A DNA stretch of 53,375 bases from Ignavibacteriota bacterium (GTDB lineage: Bacteria; Bacteroidota; Ignavibacteria; UBA10030; SZUA-254): assembly GCA_025358305.1 (NCBI GenBank), contig JANYJZ010000017.1, positions 1 through 53,375 on the forward strand. Reading direction: 5' to 3'. Each line of letters begins with the position of its first letter. Positions within the stretch are counted from its first letter, which is position 1. The position numbers and the translations under genes were made by a program. A model generated the notes under the pieces. That model had not been told where the DNA came from, did not search any database, and saw only the letters and a list, made by a program, of their open reading frames with translations. Below are positions 31,674-40,464 of the stretch, in pieces.

Positions 31674-34600
31674 CTATTTCATCAGGAGCATCTTGAGCGT
31701 CGAGGTGAACCGTCCCGACGTGAGTCTCGCGAGATAGACCCCGGACGGCAGGTCCCCGGCATTCCACCGTACCGTGTAGGAACCCGCGCTTTTCCGGCCG
31801 TCGATAAGCTGGGCGACCTCTTCACCGAGAAGCGAGTAGACCGATAGCCGTACGTCCGCGTCGGAGGGCAGCTCGTACCGAATGATCGTCGCAGGATTGA
31901 ACGGGTTCGGATAATTCTGATGGAGGGCGAACTCCTCCGGGAGTCCTGGCGCTGACGGCCCACCCGACGAGAGCGTGAGGGCTCTAGGCTGTGCGAGCAC
32001 GACCGATCCGCTTCCCTCGAGAGCGATCCGTTCCATTCCGGCATGCAGGTCGGCATGCAGGTCGGCCGATGGCGAACCCGGCGTGCAGTTCCAGGCGACC
32101 GTCACTGGAAATATGCAAGACGTCAGCAAAATGGGGACCTCCTTCGAAACGGACGCGGTAAAGAGCTCAGCAAGGCGGTTCGAGGCGAAGCGCACGTCGA
32201 AGCCTCCCGAAGGCGGCAACGGAGGGGCCTCGAACGTTTCGGGAGTCATGCCACTGACCGGCGACCCGAAGTAGAGCGTCTGGCTGCGGGAGTCCGCGCC
32301 GGTAACGGTGATCGAGCTCATCTGTCCGAGCAGGGCGAGAGGGCCCGGTGCGCCTGATTTCGCCGCGACGACCGACGAACGCACGAGTTCTCCGGATCCG
32401 GTGCATTTCACCCAGTAGCCGGCGCCAGGCCGGAGCGAGTCGGCGGCGGCGTAACTTCCGTTATAACCGTAATACAACGTGGACACAAGCCCTGGAGGGT
32501 CCTGTTCGATGTTCGCGATGGCGCAGGGGGTGGTGAGGGAACCGACGAGATTCCAGCCGCCGTGCACCGCTATGGTGTCAGAGGCAACCGTGTCCCCGGA
32601 GAGCGCAACGAGCCCGTCCGCGCCGAACTTGATCCAGTACCCGGAGCCTTCTTTGAGCGAATCGACGGATGTATACGTCGTCCCGAAGGTGAACGCCTTC
32701 GAGGTGGCGCCCGGGAAATTTGCCGCAAGACCGTGGTCGGAAACCGCGACCGGGAGCGAGAGCAAATTCCACAACGTATGATACTCCACGATGTTGCCGT
32801 CGAGGTAGATGACGAACGGATGCACGCTTTGCGCCGCGATCGTCGTGTCCGTGGTGGAGACCACACGCACGCGCGCACTAAGGGTTAGCGATGTCGGGAT
32901 GGTCCAGACGTACTGCGAAACGGTGTTCGGCACATTGTCGGCGATGAGGTTCCAGGTCGTTCCGTTGTTCGTCGAGTATTGAAGCCGTACCGTTGACAGG
33001 AGGGCATGTTCCCAGCTGATGGTCTCGATGGTCCCCGCCTTCCAGTGCTCGCCGCCCGCGGGCGCTACGACAGAGATCCAGGGGAAGTTCCCCGGCATCC
33101 GTCTCTCGAACGCGCCGTTGCCGTGCGTGGCGATCCGAAGCGTCCTGTTGGACGGCGTCATCGTGAGGTCGGAGACGAGCACCGCTTCCGGCAAGCCGTC
33201 GTTGAAGACGTTCCAGGAAGTCCCGCTGTTCGTCGAGACGTAGACCCCGAGGTCCGTCCCGACATACACATTGCCCGGATTCCGGGGGTCGACGAGAAGC
33301 GCCGTCGCGGGGATGTCGGGAAGCGAGCCGCTGACGTCGGTCCATGAGACCCCCGCATTCGATGATCGGAAGACGTGCCCGGTGCCGTAGCCTCCGTAGG
33401 CGGCATAGACATTCCGGGAATTGCTTGGATCGACGGCGAGATCGAGGGGATACCGGTCGGGGAGAGATCCCGTGACGTTCGTCCAGGCCGAGCCGCCGTT
33501 CGTCGTGCGGAAGACATGCGGCGACGTTGCGATGGGCGCGGTCCCGACGTAGAGCGTGTCGGGGCTCGTGGCGGAAATGGCGATGGAGATCGCAGGATTG
33601 CCGTCGAGTTCGAGGTTGCCGTTCGTCGCGGAAAAGTTTGCGCCGGAGTTGACCGATTTATAGATCCGAGTTTGACCGGCGTAGATCGTCGAGCGGTTCG
33701 ACGGCGAGACGATGATGGGGGAGTTCCAGGCGCCCGTCGAGCCCAGCCCTACGCTGAAATTGAACGTCACGCCCCGATCCGTCGATCGATAGAAGTTCCC
33801 ACCGTACCGGTCGACGGCGTACATGAGCGAATCATTCACGGGGTCGATCGCGGTCCAGCCGGACTCGTCGACGACGCTGAATGCCCACGTCGACGAACCG
33901 TCGAAGCGGTACCCGGGGATGTGGTCCTGGGACTGTGTGATGGCGAGAAGCGAATCGGTGGAAGAATTGGCGAATCCGTTGTAGAGCTGACCCGTGCCGA
34001 GGCCGACGCTGACGTGCGTGAAGTTCGAGCCGAAATCCGTGGATCGATAGATGCCGTCGTCGTTCGCCGAATAGAGGATGTTGGGGTTTGTCGGATCGTA
34101 CGCGAAGTCGTGGTTGTCGGAGTAGAGGCCGTTCGTCTGGGAGAAGGTGACACCCCCGTTCGTCGAGCGGTCCGCATTCACAGAGGCATGGAAAACGATG
34201 CTCGGATTCGTCGGGTAGACGGCGACGTAGTGCGAGTACCATCCTTGGACGCCGAAGATGCCGTTCGTGTTGCTGTTGCTCACCTGAATCCACGAACTTC
34301 CGAAGTTGGTTGACTTCCAAAGCCCACCGATGCCCGTCGTGTCGTCAGCGATGCTCGCAAACACGATGTCCGGAAAGGACGGAGGGGAATCGAGAAGCGC
34401 CTTCCCCGTGAAGTCAATCGGCGACACTTGGTCCCAGGTCGTGCCGCCGTCGGTCGTCCGAAAGATGCTCGGCGTGAGATGGAGGTTTCCCGAGGTGATC
34501 ATGACGCGGTTCGTGTCCGTGGCATGGATGACGATATCCTCGCACATAAAGAGAATGAGCAACTGCGTCCAGCTTCCTCCGGCATCCGTCGACTTGTACA

Positions 34601-35300
34601 CGCCTTCGGTCGTGGCGGCCCAGACCGTGTTCGGGTTGAGCGGATTGATCTTAACGGACTGAACCCCGCGCTCTTCATTGTAGCTCCAGTCGAGGCTCTT
34701 CGTCCAGGAGGTTCCGCCGTCGGTGGTCTTGAGGATCCCCATGCCATAGCTTCCCCTCGTCGTCCGGACGGCGAGGCCGCCCGCGGCACCCTGATAGCGG
34801 TAGACCTCGCCCGTCCCGATGTACATGACGTTCGAGTCCGCGGGTGAGATCGCGATCGCGCCAACCCCAAGGACAGGGTACCCCGTCGCGACGCGCTTCC
34901 AGTCGCCGGCGACGCCGCCGGTATACGAGCGCCAGAGCCCGCCGCTCGCCGAACCTGCGTAGATCGTGGACGGATTGAGCGGATTGAGGGCGACGCTGAT
35001 CGTCCGGCCCGCAAGGTTGTCGGGGCCGATGTAGCGCCACCCGGGGCCTCCGCCGGAAAGTGTCCTCGGCTCGGATTTGAACCGGCGCTTACTGAGTTGA
35101 AACGCTGCGTTGTACTTGTCGGGAGGGATGTCCTTGAAGGGATATGCTCGGGAATCAGACCAGAATTCGAGCGCGGCCATCGCACCGGAGCGTGCTTCTC
35201 GGGAATCTTCGCTGTGCCGGGGTGTCTTGGCGGAGTAGACGGCCGCCATCGTCGCGCAGAAGACAAGAGGGACAAGAAGGAAACGGTAGTATCTCTTCAT
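31674..35300 (-). CDS. Giant secreted BNR/VPS10-like propeller protein with T9SS sorting domain
   Basis: A 1208-residue exported protein: signal peptide (RYYRFLLVPLVFCATMAAVYSA), then about 700 residues of sortilin/BNR-type propeller repeats. At least ten Asp-box-like motifs are visible (TTDGGTSW, STDAGGSW, TTDGGTTW, STDRGVTF, TTNGGSAW, SSNAGVSW, STNSGTSW). Next come an Ig-like domain and two similar segments with GSGYWIKFG and GAGYWVKCTG. The C-terminus from residue 1131 (PNPFNPATI to FTSTLKMLLMK) is a type A sorting domain, cleaved as the type IX secretion system moves the protein across the outer membrane. Likely surface-attached or released; carbohydrate or protein binding is possible. 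Own promoter upstream. A 12-bp tandem repeat encodes its DLHADLHA stretch. Confidence 0.93.
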   Translation of the reverse strand: MKRYYRFLLVPLVFCATMAAVYSAKTPRHSEDSREARSGAMAALEFWSDSRAYPFKDIPPDKYNAAFQLSKRRFKSEPRTLSGGGPGWRYIGPDNLAGRTISVALNPLNPSTIYAGSASGGLWRSYTGGVAGDWKRVATGYPVLGVGAIAISPADSNVMYIGTGEVYRYQGAAGGLAVRTTRGSYGMGILKTTDGGTSWTKSLDWSYNEERGVQSVKINPLNPNTVWAATTEGVYKSTDAGGSWTQLLILFMCEDIVIHATDTNRVMITSGNLHLTPSIFRTTDGGTTWDQVSPIDFTGKALLDSPPSFPDIVFASIADDTTGIGGLWKSTNFGSSWIQVSNSNTNGIFGVQGWYSHYVAVYPTNPSIVFHASVNADRSTNGGVTFSQTNGLYSDNHDFAYDPTNPNILYSANDDGIYRSTDFGSNFTHVSVGLGTGQLYNGFANSSTDSLLAITQSQDHIPGYRFDGSSTWAFSVVDESGWTAIDPVNDSLMYAVDRYGGNFYRSTDRGVTFNFSVGLGSTGAWNSPIIVSPSNRSTIYAGQTRIYKSVNSGANFSATNGNLELDGNPAISIAISATSPDTLYVGTAPIATSPHVFRTTNGGSAWTNVTGSLPDRYPLDLAVDPSNSRNVYAAYGGYGTGHVFRSSNAGVSWTDVSGSLPDIPATALLVDPRNPGNVYVGTDLGVYVSTNSGTSWNVFNDGLPEAVLVSDLTMTPSNRTLRIATHGNGAFERRMPGNFPWISVVAPAGGEHWKAGTIETISWEHALLSTVRLQYSTNNGTTWNLIADNVPNTVSQYVWTIPTSLTLSARVRVVSTTDTTIAAQSVHPFVIYLDGNIVEYHTLWNLLSLPVAVSDHGLAANFPGATSKAFTFGTTYTSVDSLKEGSGYWIKFGADGLVALSGDTVASDTIAVHGGWNLVGSLTTPCAIANIEQDPPGLVSTLYYGYNGSYAAADSLRPGAGYWVKCTGSGELVRSSVVAAKSGAPGPLALLGQMSSITVTGADSRSQTLYFGSPVSGMTPETFEAPPLPPSGGFDVRFASNRLAELFTASVSKEVPILLTSCIFPVTVAWNCTPGSPSADLHADLHAGMERIALEGSGSVVLAQPRALTLSSGGPSAPGLPEEFALHQNYPNPFNPATIIRYELPSDADVRLSVYSLLGEEVAQLIDGRKSAGSYTVRWNAGDLPSGVYLARLTSGRFTSTLKMLLMK
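32041..32064. repeat. Two-copy 12-bp tandem repeat inside the T9SS-cargo gene
   Basis: The unit gcatgcaggtcg is repeated exactly (32041-32052 and 32053-32064). It keeps the frame and encodes the DLHADLHA duplication on the minus strand. Most likely a slippage event. Confidence 0.85.
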
Positions 35301-35342
35301 ACGATGTCCTTTTGAGGGTGAAGGCGATCCTTCGATTCTAAC

Positions 35343-35371
35343 AAACTACTCAATACCGAACTTGAAATCAA
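35343..35371 (-). promoter_or_regulatory. Putative promoter of the T9SS-cargo gene
   Basis: On the minus strand TTGATT (35371-35366) and TAGTTT followed by G (35348-35343) are 17 bases apart, close to the Bacteroidota pattern. The start would be near 35336, giving a 36-base leader. A short 6-bp stem (35413-35418 with 35422-35427) at the end of the upstream gene has no T tract. Confidence 0.5.
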
Positions 35372-35426
35372 ATCACACCATCGGTTAGGCTGTCCTCATT
35401 CGATGGGCTTTGACCTCCTTTGGAGG

Positions 35427-35729
35427 TTATGAAGGAGAACTTCCGCCGCCGGCAGTGCGGGATGATATATAAAATGATCGGTGGGAGAACACGATCACCA
35501 CGAACGCCAGATAGATCGCGAAGGCTTTGAACGACCACTTCATAACATCTAACGTGTGCAGGTTATAGATATTGATGTCGTTGATCTGATAGTAAGAAAG
35601 TGTGGCGATATCCGTGTCCCGAGTAATGGTGTGGTCCGGCCTCTGGAGAGGAGACGTATACATGCGCATCGTCCATAAGAAAGCAATCGTCGCCAAGACC
35701 AAGAGTGCAAAGTGAATGTGTTTTTTCAT
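35427..35729 (-). CDS. Small two-helix membrane protein, AT-rich, unknown function
   Basis: A 100-residue protein with an N-terminal hydrophobic helix (HIHFALLVLATIAFLW), a polar middle rich in Asp, Thr, Asn and Ile (ITRDTDIATLSYYQIND) and a second helix (AFAIYLAFVVIVFS), ending in a Gly/Ser tail. The ATG at 35729 has a strong GGAGGAAG site 1-2 bases closer than usual, so translation signals look real. By eye the gene is much less GC-rich than its neighbours, with codons such as AUA, UUA and AAU, suggesting recent acquisition. I do not recognise the family. Confidence 0.7.
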   Translation of the reverse strand: MKKHIHFALLVLATIAFLWTMRMYTSPLQRPDHTITRDTDIATLSYYQINDINIYNLHTLDVMKWSFKAFAIYLAFVVIVFSHRSFYISSRTAGGGSSPS

Positions 35730-35884
35730 GCTTCCTCCGTTTGTGTGTGTTGGATTTGGACTAACGTATCCCGCCTTTGCTCCCCCGATCATAGTTCAGC
35801 AGATCCTTCTGCCTCCAAATGTGTGTCGTCAGGCCCGCTTCCATTGCCGGAGTACAGCGCAAGGCCTCATTGACCCGTAGATCG

Positions 35885-36397
35885 TCAGGAGGAGGGGGGA
35901 AGCGGTTGCAGCCGGTAGTACGCTACAAGGTCCGTTGCAACCGCCTTCGCGCCATGCTGCCGCAGCATCGTCACGATCTGCCCCCGGTGGTACGTCGAGT
36001 GGTTGACGAGGTGCTGCATCAGCTGCCAGAGGGCCTGAGAATACGGATTTCCCTTGAGGTCCTTGTACGCGATAACGGCGTGGAGCGCTTCGTCCGTGGT
36101 CAGGGAGCGGGAGAACGCCACAAGCGAACGGTCGATCTCCGACAAGCGCTCCGATACGGCCGCGAACGTCGGAAAGTCCTCCGGAGCGTAGAAGCGCGAA
36201 GGGCTCTCCCCGTTCCAGCGCTTCAACCAGATCTCGTCCGCACCCATGGTGTGGACGAGCGTTCCGTGGACGCCCCCGTGGCTCGAATGGAGGTCGTTTG
36301 TATATTGCTCTGGGGTCAGCGCGCGGACTGCTTCAAGGATGCGCGCGTTAGCCCACGAGTTGAACTCGTAGAATGAATGGATGTCACTTGTCTGCAT
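35885..36397 (-). CDS. DinB-family protein
   Basis: A 170-residue four-helix-bundle protein of the DinB/YfiT family. The three metal-binding histidines are H49 (LVHTMGADEIW), H133 and H137 (HLVNHSTYHRGQI), at family spacing. Members bind a divalent metal; some are thiol-dependent S-transferases, most are uncharacterised, often stress-induced. It is 21 bases after the M24 peptidase gene. The 155-base stretch downstream (35730-35884) holds nothing I can name. Confidence 0.9.
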   Translation of the reverse strand: MQTSDIHSFYEFNSWANARILEAVRALTPEQYTNDLHSSHGGVHGTLVHTMGADEIWLKRWNGESPSRFYAPEDFPTFAAVSERLSEIDRSLVAFSRSLTTDEALHAVIAYKDLKGNPYSQALWQLMQHLVNHSTYHRGQIVTMLRQHGAKAVATDLVAYYRLQPLPPSS

Positions 36398-36418
36398 TGG
36401 ATTCGCGCCTGTTCGAAG

Positions 36419-37660
36419 TTAGAAGATCTGTTCCAGGCTCGGTGCCTGCGGGAGGAGGAGCTTCGCGCCGTCCGGCGTGATGAGCATCTCGTCTTCGAGC
36501 CTGATCCCGAATTCGCCCGGGATGTAGATGCCCGGTTCGTTGCTGTGGGTCTCCCCGGCGAGCTCGGGACGCGTATTACCCCGAACGAGATAGTACCACT
36601 CGTGGCCTTCCAGGCCGATGCCGTGGCCGAGCCGGTGCGTGAAGTACTTGTAGTCGGGGCCGTAGCCCGCGTCGACGATGACCTTCCGGGCAGCGGCATC
36701 GATCTGTTCGGCCGGGACGCCCGGCTTCGCGGCCGCGAGGCCCGCACTCTGGGCATTCCGGACGATGCGCCAGACCTCCTTCATCTTGTCGGTCGGTGTT
36801 CCGAAGACGGTCGTTCTGGTGATGTCCGACGAATACCCGCCCACGGAACACCCTCCGTCGATGAGGACGATGTCCCCTTCCTTCAGTGTGTGCACCTTCT
36901 CGGAACCGTGCGGGTAGGCTGAGGCTTCCCCGAAGAGGACGAGCGCCCCGCCGGAGACCCCGAACTCCGCGAAGAGTTTCGTAATGGTGGCGCCGAATTC
37001 CTTTTCCGTCAGCCCCTCATGTAGGCTCGAGAGCGAACTCTTGAATACCTCGGCGGTGATATCATCGGCGATCTGCATGAGCTCAATCTCTTCGGCCGTC
37101 TTCACGGCGCGGCAGCCGGCCGTGACAGGGGTGCCGCTGGTCAGCGTGACTCCCGGGATCTCCTTGCGCAAGCGTTCCGTCACGAAGCTCCGCGTCGACT
37201 CTTCGATGCCAAGCGTCCCGGAGGCTGCGCCGGTGTCCTGGAGAAGCGTCCGGATGCGGTCGTACGGGCTCTGGTCCTCCTCCCAGGTGAGGAGCCGTGC
37301 GGTGCCGACTTGCTCGCGCGCGCGGGCTTCCTCGAACTTCGGGGCGATGTACGCAGGTTCTCCGACGCGGGGGAGGAGCATCGCGAAGAGCCGCTCGCTC
37401 CGGCCCCAGGATGCGCCCGTATAGTATCCGAGCGTCACGCCCCCTTCGCACAATAGGGCGTCCATCCCCGCCTCGCTCATGAGCCGCTGTGCTTTCTCGA
37501 TGCGCGCGCGGCGATGTTCGGCCGTCACGGGGCGGATCCGCCCCGTGAGCTCCTTGATGCGGGGGTTCGGCGCGTGATCCTGCTGGGCGAAGGAGGAGGA
37601 GAGAACGATGGGGGCTGCGGCGCCGGCCGCTGCGGTCTTCAGAAATTGTCTTCGCTGCAT
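36419..37660 (-). CDS. Tat-exported M24-family (Xaa-Pro) peptidase
   Basis: A 413-residue peptidase of the pita-bread (aminopeptidase P/creatinase) family. The N-terminus QRRQFLKTAAAGAAAPIVL is a twin-arginine signal (RRQFLK), so the protein is exported folded, with its metals. The five metal ligands are visible: Asp in LIDGGCSVGGYSSDITRT (two), His in HRLGHGIGLEGHE, Glu in NEPGIYIPGEFG and Glu in RLEDEMLI. It would remove an N-terminal residue ahead of proline, or hydrolyse a similar bond. It lies 24 bases downstream of mutS. Confidence 0.93.
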   Translation of the reverse strand: MQRRQFLKTAAAGAAAPIVLSSSFAQQDHAPNPRIKELTGRIRPVTAEHRRARIEKAQRLMSEAGMDALLCEGGVTLGYYTGASWGRSERLFAMLLPRVGEPAYIAPKFEEARAREQVGTARLLTWEEDQSPYDRIRTLLQDTGAASGTLGIEESTRSFVTERLRKEIPGVTLTSGTPVTAGCRAVKTAEEIELMQIADDITAEVFKSSLSSLHEGLTEKEFGATITKLFAEFGVSGGALVLFGEASAYPHGSEKVHTLKEGDIVLIDGGCSVGGYSSDITRTTVFGTPTDKMKEVWRIVRNAQSAGLAAAKPGVPAEQIDAAARKVIVDAGYGPDYKYFTHRLGHGIGLEGHEWYYLVRGNTRPELAGETHSNEPGIYIPGEFGIRLEDEMLITPDGAKLLLPQAPSLEQIF

Positions 37661-37684
37661 ATGATCCTTTCCGAGGTGAGAAAG

Positions 37685-40291
37685 CTAGACCTGCTTCTTG
37701 AGTTCTGAAAGTTTCTGGAGCGCTTCGAGGGGCGTCATGTGTTCGATGTCCATCGCGCGCAGCGTCTCCCGGAGTGCGTCGTCGCGCATCTCGAAGAGAG
37801 TCATCTGGGGGTCGGGGGGGCCGATCCTCCGACTGGAGGTCCCGGACGCGGGCTCCCCATGGACGCTGAGGTCGGATCCCTCGAGATTCTTGAGAATGCC
37901 CTTCGCCCGGGACGTGAGCTCGTCGGGGAGGCCCGCCATCTGCGCGACCTGTATGCCGTACGAATGGTCCGCCGAGCCCGGGGTCACCTTGTGCAGGAAG
38001 ATCACCTTGTCGCCGTACTCCCGGACGTCCACTTTGTAGTTGACGATCCGGGGGAGGAGATCCGCGAGCTCGTTGAGCTCATGGTAGTGCGTCGCGAAGA
38101 GCGTCTTCGCGCCGATGCGGTTGTGGATGTATTCCGTGAGAGCCCAGGCGATGCTGATGCCGTCGAACGTGCTCGTCCCGCGGCCGATCTCGTCGAGGAG
38201 GATGAGGCTCCGGGACGTCGCGGTATTGACGATGTTCGCCGCCTCGTGCATCTCGACGAGGAACGTGCTTTCCCCGGAGGCAATGTTGTCGCTCGCGCCG
38301 ACCCTCGTGTAGATCCTGTCGACGATCCCGATCGTGGCCCGAGAGGCCGGCACGAAGCTGCCGATCTGGGCGAGAAGCGTGATAAGGCCGACCTGGCGGA
38401 GATAGCTCGACTTGCCGCTCATGTTCGGCCCGGTGATGATGATGATCTGGTTTGAGCGCGTATCGAGCTGGGTGTGGTTTGCCGTATATCCCTCGCCCGG
38501 GAGCAGAAGCTGCTCGATCACCGGGTGGCGTCCGTCCTGGATCTCGATCGCATCGCCCTCGTTGATCTCGGGTCGGACGTAGCGGTTCTCGACGGCGGCC
38601 TCGGCCAGCGACGCGAGGCAGTCGAGTTCCGCCGCCGATTGTGCGTTGTCCTGGATCATGGCGGCATGCTCCGCGATCCGCATCCGAAGCTCCGTGAAGA
38701 GCGCAGTCTCGAGGGCGAGGATCTTCTCCTGTGCGTGAAGGATCTTTTCCTCGTAGTCCTTCAGTTCCGGCGTCACGAACCGCTCGGCGTTGGCGAGGGT
38801 CTGCTTGCGGATATAGCGATCCGGCACCTTGTCCTTGTGCGTGTGCGTTATCTCGAGGTAGTACCCGAAGACGTTGTTGAAGCCGACCTTCAGGGAGGAG
38901 ATCCCCGTCCGTTCGCGCTCGGTCCTCTGAAGCTCTGCGATCCAGCCTTTGCCGTTCACGGTGACGGCGCGGAGATCGTCGAGATCGGCATTGTACCCGC
39001 GGCGGATGACCCCGCCGTCGGCAAGAGCGAGCGGTGGCGCGTCGGCGATCGCGGCTGAGATCGCCGCGACAAGATCTTCGAGCGGCGCGATCCGGTCCCG
39101 GAGCACCCCGAGCGCACTCGATCGCACGGTCGCGAGCGCTGAACGGAGACGGCCCGATCCGACAAGCATCGACCCGAGTGCAGCGAGTTCGCGGGGATTC
39201 GCCCGGTTCGTGCAGATCTTCGCGATGAGCCGTTCCATATCGCCGATGCCGGAGAGAATGCCGGCGACGGCGCCGCGCAGGTCTCGCTCTCCGTGGAGTT
39301 CGGCGACGGCATCGAGCCGCGCGTCGATCGGGGCCGCGGAGCGCAAAGGAAGATGGATCCAACGCTTCAAAAGGCGCCCGCCCATCGGCGTCTTGGTCTT
39401 GTCGAGGACCCAAAAGAGCGTCCCATCGGAAGTGTCATTGATCGAGCGGGTGATCTCCAGGTTGCGCTTCGTCGAATCATCGAGATGGATGTATTCGCTG
39501 ACGGCGTACGGGACAATCTTGTTGAGATGGAGGAGGTTCGCCTTTTGCGTTTCCTGAAGGTAGTTGAGGACCGCGCCTGCGGCGACAACGCCGACCGAGA
39601 GCTCCTCGATGCCGAATCCCTTGAGGGACTGCGTCTTGAAGTGGCCGGTGAGGAGTTCGTAGGCGTACTCGCGGTGGAAGATCCAGTCGTCGAGCGCCGT
39701 GAAGGGGCCGCTGTAGGCCCGGTCGAGGAGCCGCTGAACGGTCTCCTTGTCCCGCTTCTGCACGAGGATCTCCGCAGGAGAGAGCGAGCCGATCTGCTCG
39801 ATGAGCTGCCTGAGGGGGAGCTCTGCCGCCCGGAACTCGGCCGTGGTGACGTCGATGAACGCGAGACCAGCCGTATCGTCCCCCGTAGCGAGAGAGTGGG
39901 GGAGCACGACGGCGCAGAGATAGTTGTTCTGCTTTTGGTCGAGGAGCTTGTCGGAGAACGCCACGCCGGGAGTGACCACCTCTATGACATCCCTCCTGAC
40001 GATGCCCTTGGCGAGCTTCGGGTCCTCCATCTGCTCACAGATCGCGACGCGGTATCCCGCCTTGAGGAGCTTCGGCATGTAGGCGTCGAGCGCGTGGTAC
40101 GGGAAACCGGCGAGCGGCGTCTCGTTGGCGGAGCCGTTCCCCCGCTTCGTCAGCGTGATCCCGAGGACCTTCGAGGCAATCCGCGCGTCGTCCTCGAACG
40201 TTTCATAGAAATCTCCGAGACGGAAGAGAAGTACGGTGTCGGGGTACTTCGCCTTCATGGAGGAATATTGCCTCATGAGCGGGGTGGACAT
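37685..40291 (-). CDS. mutS: DNA mismatch repair protein MutS
   Basis: MutS recognises mismatches and small loops. The 868-residue protein has the mismatch-binding FxE motif within GDFYETF near residue 28, the connector, core and clamp domains, and a C-terminal ATPase with Walker A GPNMSGKS (about residue 621), the DEIGRGT motif and the HYHEL segment. This is the MutS1 type. A pfk gene lies 173 bases upstream with a hairpin between; no clear promoter could be picked in the gap, which is AT-rich at 40340-40390. Confidence 0.97.
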   Translation of the reverse strand: MSTPLMRQYSSMKAKYPDTVLLFRLGDFYETFEDDARIASKVLGITLTKRGNGSANETPLAGFPYHALDAYMPKLLKAGYRVAICEQMEDPKLAKGIVRRDVIEVVTPGVAFSDKLLDQKQNNYLCAVVLPHSLATGDDTAGLAFIDVTTAEFRAAELPLRQLIEQIGSLSPAEILVQKRDKETVQRLLDRAYSGPFTALDDWIFHREYAYELLTGHFKTQSLKGFGIEELSVGVVAAGAVLNYLQETQKANLLHLNKIVPYAVSEYIHLDDSTKRNLEITRSINDTSDGTLFWVLDKTKTPMGGRLLKRWIHLPLRSAAPIDARLDAVAELHGERDLRGAVAGILSGIGDMERLIAKICTNRANPRELAALGSMLVGSGRLRSALATVRSSALGVLRDRIAPLEDLVAAISAAIADAPPLALADGGVIRRGYNADLDDLRAVTVNGKGWIAELQRTERERTGISSLKVGFNNVFGYYLEITHTHKDKVPDRYIRKQTLANAERFVTPELKDYEEKILHAQEKILALETALFTELRMRIAEHAAMIQDNAQSAAELDCLASLAEAAVENRYVRPEINEGDAIEIQDGRHPVIEQLLLPGEGYTANHTQLDTRSNQIIIITGPNMSGKSSYLRQVGLITLLAQIGSFVPASRATIGIVDRIYTRVGASDNIASGESTFLVEMHEAANIVNTATSRSLILLDEIGRGTSTFDGISIAWALTEYIHNRIGAKTLFATHYHELNELADLLPRIVNYKVDVREYGDKVIFLHKVTPGSADHSYGIQVAQMAGLPDELTSRAKGILKNLEGSDLSVHGEPASGTSSRRIGPPDPQMTLFEMRDDALRETLRAMDIEHMTPLEALQKLSELKKQV

Positions 40292-40412
40292 GACCCTATC
40301 GGCGTGTGGAATATTCTTGAGTGAACGGTGTCGGGTTACGGACGATGGACGAGCAAAAACCGAATAAATGTGGGGAAAAAACGGCTGAAATGCAACAGTC
40401 CGAGAAGCGACA

Positions 40413-40440
40413 CAGGCCGGTCGCGTGAGCGGCCGGCCTG
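40413..40440 (-). terminator. Strong hairpin between pfk and mutS
   Basis: A 12-bp stem with one G-T pair (40413-40424 with 40429-40440) and a GTGA tetraloop lies 24 bases after the phosphofructokinase stop. A five-G/five-C stem sits at the stop itself (about 40450-40464). No T tract follows on the minus strand for about 35 bases, so termination is possible but not typical. Confidence 0.45.
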
Positions 40441-40464
40441 CGGAAACATGGGGGGAGAGACCCC

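Noticed and set aside
32041-32064. The 12-bp tandem repeat as a mobile-element footprint
   Set aside because: Only two in-frame copies inside an intact gene, without inverted repeats or a transposase; simple slippage explains it.
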